Assembly (NCBI GenBank): GCA_002311745.1
Contig: DBZL01000005.1
Span: 1,002 to 26,437 of the forward strand
Length of the DNA: 25,436 nt
Direction: 5' to 3'
Source of the DNA: Phycisphaerales bacterium UBA1161
Lineage (GTDB): Bacteria > Planctomycetota > Phycisphaerae > Tepidisphaerales > Tepidisphaeraceae
Below the pieces are notes generated by a model. The model saw only the letters and a list, made by a program, of their open reading frames with translations. It searched no databases and was not told the origin of the DNA. Positions 21,766 through 25,436 of the stretch are shown piece after piece. How positions within the stretch are numbered: position 1 is the first letter of the stretch; the number at the start of each line of letters is the position of its first letter. The position numbers and the translations under genes are program-made.

Positions 21766-23256
21766 ATGGCCGGCGCCCAGGCACCGTTGGGCCGATCCCT
21801 GGCCCTGCTGACCGACCTGTACCAGCTCACCATGGCCTACGGCTACTGGAAGCTGGGCCGCGATCGGCTCGACGCCGTGTTCCACCTCTCATTCCGCACT
21901 CATCCGTTTTCCGGTGGATACACCGTCGCCTGCGGGCTGCAAGACGTCATTCAGTTTCTATCCGATCTGCGCTTTGCGGACGACGACCTGGATTATCTTT
22001 CGTCTCTGAAGGGCGACGATGACCTGCCCCTGTTTGAACCCCCTTTCATCGAGCATCTGAAATCGTTTCGTTTCGCGTGCGACGTGGACGGAGTGCCGGA
22101 AGGCACCATCGTTTTTCCGCACGAGCCCCTGCTGCGCGTCAAGGGTCCGATTCTGCATGGCCAAATCGTGGAAACGCCCCTGCTGAACATGATCAATTTT
22201 CAGACGTTGATCGCCACCAAGGCGGCGCGCGTCTGCCACGCCGCCGGCGGCGAGCCGGTGCTGGAATTCGGCCTGCGCCGCGCTCAGGGCATCGACGGCG
22301 CCATCGCCGCCAGCCGGGCCGCGTTCGTCGGCGGCTGCGCCGCCACCAGCAACGTCCTGGCCGGAAAAATGTTCGGCATCCCCGTCCGCGGCACCCTGGC
22401 CCATAGCTGGGTCATGTCCTTCGACTCCGAGCTGGAGGCCTTCGACGCCTACGCCCGCGCCATGCCCAACAACTGCTCGTTCCTGGTGGACACCTATGAC
22501 ACGCTCCAGGGCGTCCGTCATGCCGTCGAAATCGCCAAAAAGCTGCGGCAAACCGGCCACCGCTTCCTGGGCATTCGCCTCGATTCGGGCGATCTGGCCT
22601 ACTTGAGCATCGAGGCTCGCAAAATCCTCGACGACGCCGGATTCACCGACGCCCCCATCCTGGCCACCAACGATCTCGACGAGCAGGTCATCGAAAGCCT
22701 CAAATTGCAGGGTGCGAAAATCGCAGTTTGGGGCGTCGGCACGCGCCTGGCCACCGCCTACGGTCAGCCCGCCCTCGGCGGTGTCTACAAACTCGGCGCC
22801 GTCACCGATGCCGGCGGAAAATGGCGATACAAAGTCAAGCTCTCCGAGCAAACCGCCAAGATTTCCATGCCCGGCATCCTCCAAGTCAGACGCTTCAGCG
22901 ACGACCACGGTTTCATCGCCGATGCCATTTTCGACGAGGCTCATCCGATCCCGGCGCGCCGGGACTGCACCATCGTTGATCCGGGCGATGTCATGCGGCA
23001 CAAGACGATTCCCCACGGAGCCGCCTGCGAAGACCTCCTGGTGCCGATCTTCCGCGCCGGCAGCCGCGTCTACGATCCCCCGCCCCTGACCGAAGCTCAG
23101 GCCCGCGCCCGGCGACAACTGGCCGGCTTCCACGAAGGCATCAAACGCCTTCTGAATCCTCACGAATATCCGGTGGGCTTGGAGTCGTCCCTTTCGGAGC
23201 TTCGGACTCAGTTGGTTCTGGAAGCTCGCCGCGCCAATCTGCCCGCCCCAACTTGA
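21766..23256 (+). CDS. pncB: Nicotinate phosphoribosyltransferase
   Basis: This 496-residue enzyme converts nicotinate, PRPP and ATP into nicotinate mononucleotide, the first step of the Preiss-Handler NAD salvage route. It opens with the family signature ALLTDLYQLTMAYGYWKLG (13-31). The nucleotide and phosphate sites are seen as EFGLRRAQG (167-175), RGTLAHSWVMSF (208-219, with phospho-acceptor His213), VDTYDTLQGV (241-250) and GIRLDSGDLAYLS (269-281). GVGTRLATAYGQPALGGVYKLGAV then follows, and the end is PHEYPVGLESSL as in homologues. The frame is open to 21511, but the extra 85 codons run through the intergenic repeat and antisense rpsT. No good Shine-Dalgarno precedes the ATG. The 3' end overlaps the convergent methyltransferase gene by 116 bases. 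Confidence 0.95.
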   Translation: MAGAQAPLGRSLALLTDLYQLTMAYGYWKLGRDRLDAVFHLSFRTHPFSGGYTVACGLQDVIQFLSDLRFADDDLDYLSSLKGDDDLPLFEPPFIEHLKSFRFACDVDGVPEGTIVFPHEPLLRVKGPILHGQIVETPLLNMINFQTLIATKAARVCHAAGGEPVLEFGLRRAQGIDGAIAASRAAFVGGCAATSNVLAGKMFGIPVRGTLAHSWVMSFDSELEAFDAYARAMPNNCSFLVDTYDTLQGVRHAVEIAKKLRQTGHRFLGIRLDSGDLAYLSIEARKILDDAGFTDAPILATNDLDEQVIESLKLQGAKIAVWGVGTRLATAYGQPALGGVYKLGAVTDAGGKWRYKVKLSEQTAKISMPGILQVRRFSDDHGFIADAIFDEAHPIPARRDCTIVDPGDVMRHKTIPHGAACEDLLVPIFRAGSRVYDPPPLTEAQARARRQLAGFHEGIKRLLNPHEYPVGLESSLSELRTQLVLEARRANLPAPT

Positions 23257-24025
23257 TCGCCCGCATCGCCAAAAACAGCGGGATTTCCCGCCGCGCCAGA
23301 TTCTCCGCCGCCGCGCGACCGCCGCTGCTGCTGTGCTTGTGGCTGGGCCACTCCTCCATGGCATCCACCGCCAGCCCCCCCTGCCGCAGCGCTTTGACGT
23401 ACGCGCTCAGCGGCCGGTGAAACGTCCAGGTGTACTGGCCCGGCTTGGACCCGGGATGCGTCACGATGGGCGTCTTGCGCGGGATCAAATAGCGATCCAC
23501 CCGCCGATATTGCCGCTTGGCCTTTTCATCCCAACCCCAGCTCGTTTCCTTTTCCCCGCGAAAGCACGGATGCATCAGGACAATTATGAGGCGTCCCCCT
23601 GTTTTGAGAATTCGGCCGACGCCTTGAAAAACCGGCGCCAGTGGATGGATGTTGGCAATCGCCAGCACGCAAGCGGCGCCGTCGAAACGATCGGCCGGCA
23701 AAAACGACAGATGGCGAGCATCGGCCACGTGGTAATGGATATGGGCCGGTCCCCGATCGCGGGCTACCCGGATCAATTCTTCGGCCGCATCGACGCCCGT
23801 CACTTCCGCGCCGCAACGCGCCAGCGCCCGGCACAGCACCCCCTGGCCGCAGGCGACGTCGATGATGGCCTGCCCCACCGCCGCACCCAAAAGCCGCAGC
23901 ACGCCCGGAATGACCACTTCGCGGTGATATTCGCTTCCGGATTCGCCCACCAACTGGTCATACCAATCCGCCACGTCGCCCCAATCGGTACGCGGCCCAC
24001 GCGCTTTGTCTTTGGATGTAGCCAC
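23141..24025 (-). CDS. Class I SAM-dependent methyltransferase
   Basis: This 294-residue protein has a UbiE/COQ5-like Rossmann methyltransferase core. SAM motif I is IIDVACGQGVLCRAL (54-68), the acidic residue that binds the ribose is Asp79 in VTGVDAAEELI, post-I is HYHVADARHLSFLP, motif II-IV is FDGAACVLAIANIHPL, and GRLIIVLMHPC follows. Its substrate is not determined; small molecules are the usual targets of this group. The core seems to end near residue 258 with FLAMRAIK. The last 36 residues lie entirely antisense to the 3' end of pncB and look acidic, Pro-rich and non-homologous, so they are probably a stop-loss extension. The divergent OGT-like gene starts 108 bases upstream. Confidence 0.88.
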   Translation of the reverse strand: MATSKDKARGPRTDWGDVADWYDQLVGESGSEYHREVVIPGVLRLLGAAVGQAIIDVACGQGVLCRALARCGAEVTGVDAAEELIRVARDRGPAHIHYHVADARHLSFLPADRFDGAACVLAIANIHPLAPVFQGVGRILKTGGRLIIVLMHPCFRGEKETSWGWDEKAKRQYRRVDRYLIPRKTPIVTHPGSKPGQYTWTFHRPLSAYVKALRQGGLAVDAMEEWPSHKHSSSGGRAAAENLARREIPLFLAMRAIKLGRADWRGELPEPTESEAPKGTTPSPPDIREDSEGV

Positions 24026-24133
24026 GGATAGAAAAAGGTTACTGCCCTGGCGGCCATATTTCCACCGGCGCTTGAGCGGTTGCTTGCGACGCGGTCAGCC
24101 GTCGCGCAAGATTGCCCGCGGAAAGGGCTTCTC

Positions 24134-25436
24134 GTGGCGAAGATGTCGATCGAGCAAACATTCGCTTCGGCCCTGCAGCATCACCGCGCTGGACGGTTGC
24201 AGCAGGCCCAGCAGCTCTACGAGCAGATCCTGGCGCTCTGGCCGCAGCACGGCCAGTCCCTGCACCTCTTGGGCCTGATCGCGCTGCAGAACAATCAGTT
24301 TGACGTCGCGGCGGATTTGATCGGCCGGGCCGTCAAGCTCGTGCCCGATTCGCCCGAGGCCCATGCCAATCTTGGCGCGGCCTTGCAGGGGCTGGGACGG
24401 TCCGAAGAAGCGTTGGCCTGCCTTCGGCAGTCCATTGCCCTCAAGCCCACTTACGCCAACGCCTACGCCAATCTGGGTATGGTGTTGCGCAATCTCGGAC
24501 GCCTGGATGAGGCGATTGCCGCCTACGATCGCGCCGCGGAACTCAGCCCCGATCGGGCCGATGTGCAGATCAATCTCGGCAACGCCTATCAGGCCGCCGC
24601 CCAAGTCGAGAAGGCGATCGCCTGTTTCCAGCGCGCCCTGGCGATTAACCCCGATGCTCCCGAAGCGCACAACAACCTGGGCAACATGTTGCAGGGCTGC
24701 AAGCAACCCGACGAGGCGATGGCGTGCTATCGTCGAGCCGTCGCCCTCAAGCCCGATTACGCCGACGCCCACGCGAATCTCGGCGTGGTGCTGCACACGA
24801 AAAAGGAGTTTGAAGAGGCGATCGCCAGTTTCCGCCGCGCCATTGAGATCGATCCCGACTATGCCGAGGCGCACAACAATCTGGGCAATGTCTTCGAGGA
24901 AACCGGGAAATTCGACCAGGCCATCGCCTGTTACCGGCGGGCGCTTTTGGCCCGGCCGAATTATGCCGAGGCCCACAGTAACCTGGGAAACGCCCTGCAA
25001 CACCAGGAGAAATTCGCCGATGCGATCGCCTGCTACCAGCGAGCCCTGGTTCTCAAGCCCGATTTGGTTGGGGTGCACAACAACCTGGGCAATGTCTATC
25101 AGGCGCAGGGCCAGATGGAGCAGGCCATCGAGTCTTACAAGCGGGCGCTGGCCCTGGAGCCGAACCGTGCGGACACTCACAACAGCCTGGGCAATGCCCT
25201 GCAGGCCATGGGTCGGCCCGAGGAGTCCACCGTCTTTGCCCGCCAAGCAGTGGCACTGCAACCCGAATTCCCCGACGCCTACAACAATTTGGGCAACGCC
25301 GCTAAGGACATGGGCCAGCTCGACGAGGCCATCGATTACTATCGCAAGGCCATCGCCATCAAGCCCGATTTCCATCAGGTGCACAGCAACCTGGTCTATA
25401 CGCTTCATTTCCGTCAGGACTACGACGCGCAGGCGA
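24134..25436 (+). CDS. TPR-rich N-terminus of an O-GlcNAc transferase (SPINDLY/OGT)-like protein; 3' end beyond the window
   Basis: About 434 codons are visible. They consist of 12 consecutive 34-residue TPR units, each starting with AHNNLGNxL- or AYANLGMxL-type helices and ending PDYAEAH-like. After the last unit, QVHSNLVYTLHFRQDYDAQA begins. This is the typical junction from the TPR superhelix to the catalytic GT41 part in bacterial SPINDLY-type proteins, so a GT41 domain is expected to the right of the edge. Human OGT modifies Ser/Thr of proteins with GlcNAc, while the bacterial target is unknown. I take the GTG at 24134, with GAAAGG (24121-24126) seven bases upstream. The ATG three codons later (24143) is also possible. 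Confidence 0.88.
   Translation, partial: MAKMSIEQTFASALQHHRAGRLQQAQQLYEQILALWPQHGQSLHLLGLIALQNNQFDVAADLIGRAVKLVPDSPEAHANLGAALQGLGRSEEALACLRQSIALKPTYANAYANLGMVLRNLGRLDEAIAAYDRAAELSPDRADVQINLGNAYQAAAQVEKAIACFQRALAINPDAPEAHNNLGNMLQGCKQPDEAMACYRRAVALKPDYADAHANLGVVLHTKKEFEEAIASFRRAIEIDPDYAEAHNNLGNVFEETGKFDQAIACYRRALLARPNYAEAHSNLGNALQHQEKFADAIACYQRALVLKPDLVGVHNNLGNVYQAQGQMEQAIESYKRALALEPNRADTHNSLGNALQAMGRPEESTVFARQAVALQPEFPDAYNNLGNAAKDMGQLDEAIDYYRKAIAIKPDFHQVHSNLVYTLHFRQDYDAQA

Noticed and set aside
21958..23364. 468-codon minus-strand frame
   Set aside because: Antisense to pncB. It is Gly/Asp-rich with no family pattern.

Overview
This is a GC-rich bacterial chromosome segment. It most likely comes from a planctomycete or another PVC-group bacterium. 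The reasons are a SPINDLY/O-GlcNAc-transferase-type TPR protein at the right edge, several large TPR or coiled-coil proteins of no clear family, and AT-rich dispersed repeats in the intergenic gaps. The assignment is an inference from gene content. No rRNA or tRNA gene and no CRISPR array was seen.

Layout, left to right. Positions 1-715 (minus) hold the 5' part of a secreted GH28 pectinase-like protein that runs off the left edge. Positions 1208-4556 (minus) encode a three-part exporter: HlyD-type adaptor, MacB/LolC/DevC-type permease and ATPase. Divergent from it, 4676-6994 (plus) carries a bifunctional-nuclease-domain protein, a PII protein (GlnK type) and an AmtB ammonium channel, behind a good promoter at 4618-4646. 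Next come a family 2 glycosyltransferase and a membrane/coiled-coil protein (7020-8976, minus), then the def-fmt-rsmB translation-maintenance operon plus a small membrane protein (9066-12175, minus). A large TPR protein (12353-13759, plus) ends at a clear terminator. It is followed by a tightly overlapped three-gene plus-strand operon: a small unknown protein, a GT4 glycosyltransferase and a stand-alone beta-ketoacyl synthase (13862-16147).

Positions 16148-18500 form a small accessory island with lower GC and very short genes: a lysine-rich miniprotein, a two-helix membrane protein with a coiled coil, a probable ribbon-helix-helix remnant, a mazEF-type toxin-antitoxin pair and the tail of an IS1-like transposase. 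Short inverted ends (GGTAGTGG...) at 16312 and 18497 bracket the island, so it may be an old composite insertion.

The right part returns to core genes: a tRNA-queuosine mannosyltransferase-family protein, glycyl-tRNA synthetase, ribosomal protein S20 (minus), nicotinate phosphoribosyltransferase (plus), a class I methyltransferase whose tail overlaps it (minus), and the N-terminal 12 TPRs of an OGT/SPINDLY-like protein (plus, cut by the right edge).

The less ordinary items are a PII protein with Met in place of the uridylylated Tyr51, the coupled small protein-GT4-ketosynthase operon with a possibly leaderless first gene, the IS-end-bracketed island, and the bacterial QTMAN-like gene.
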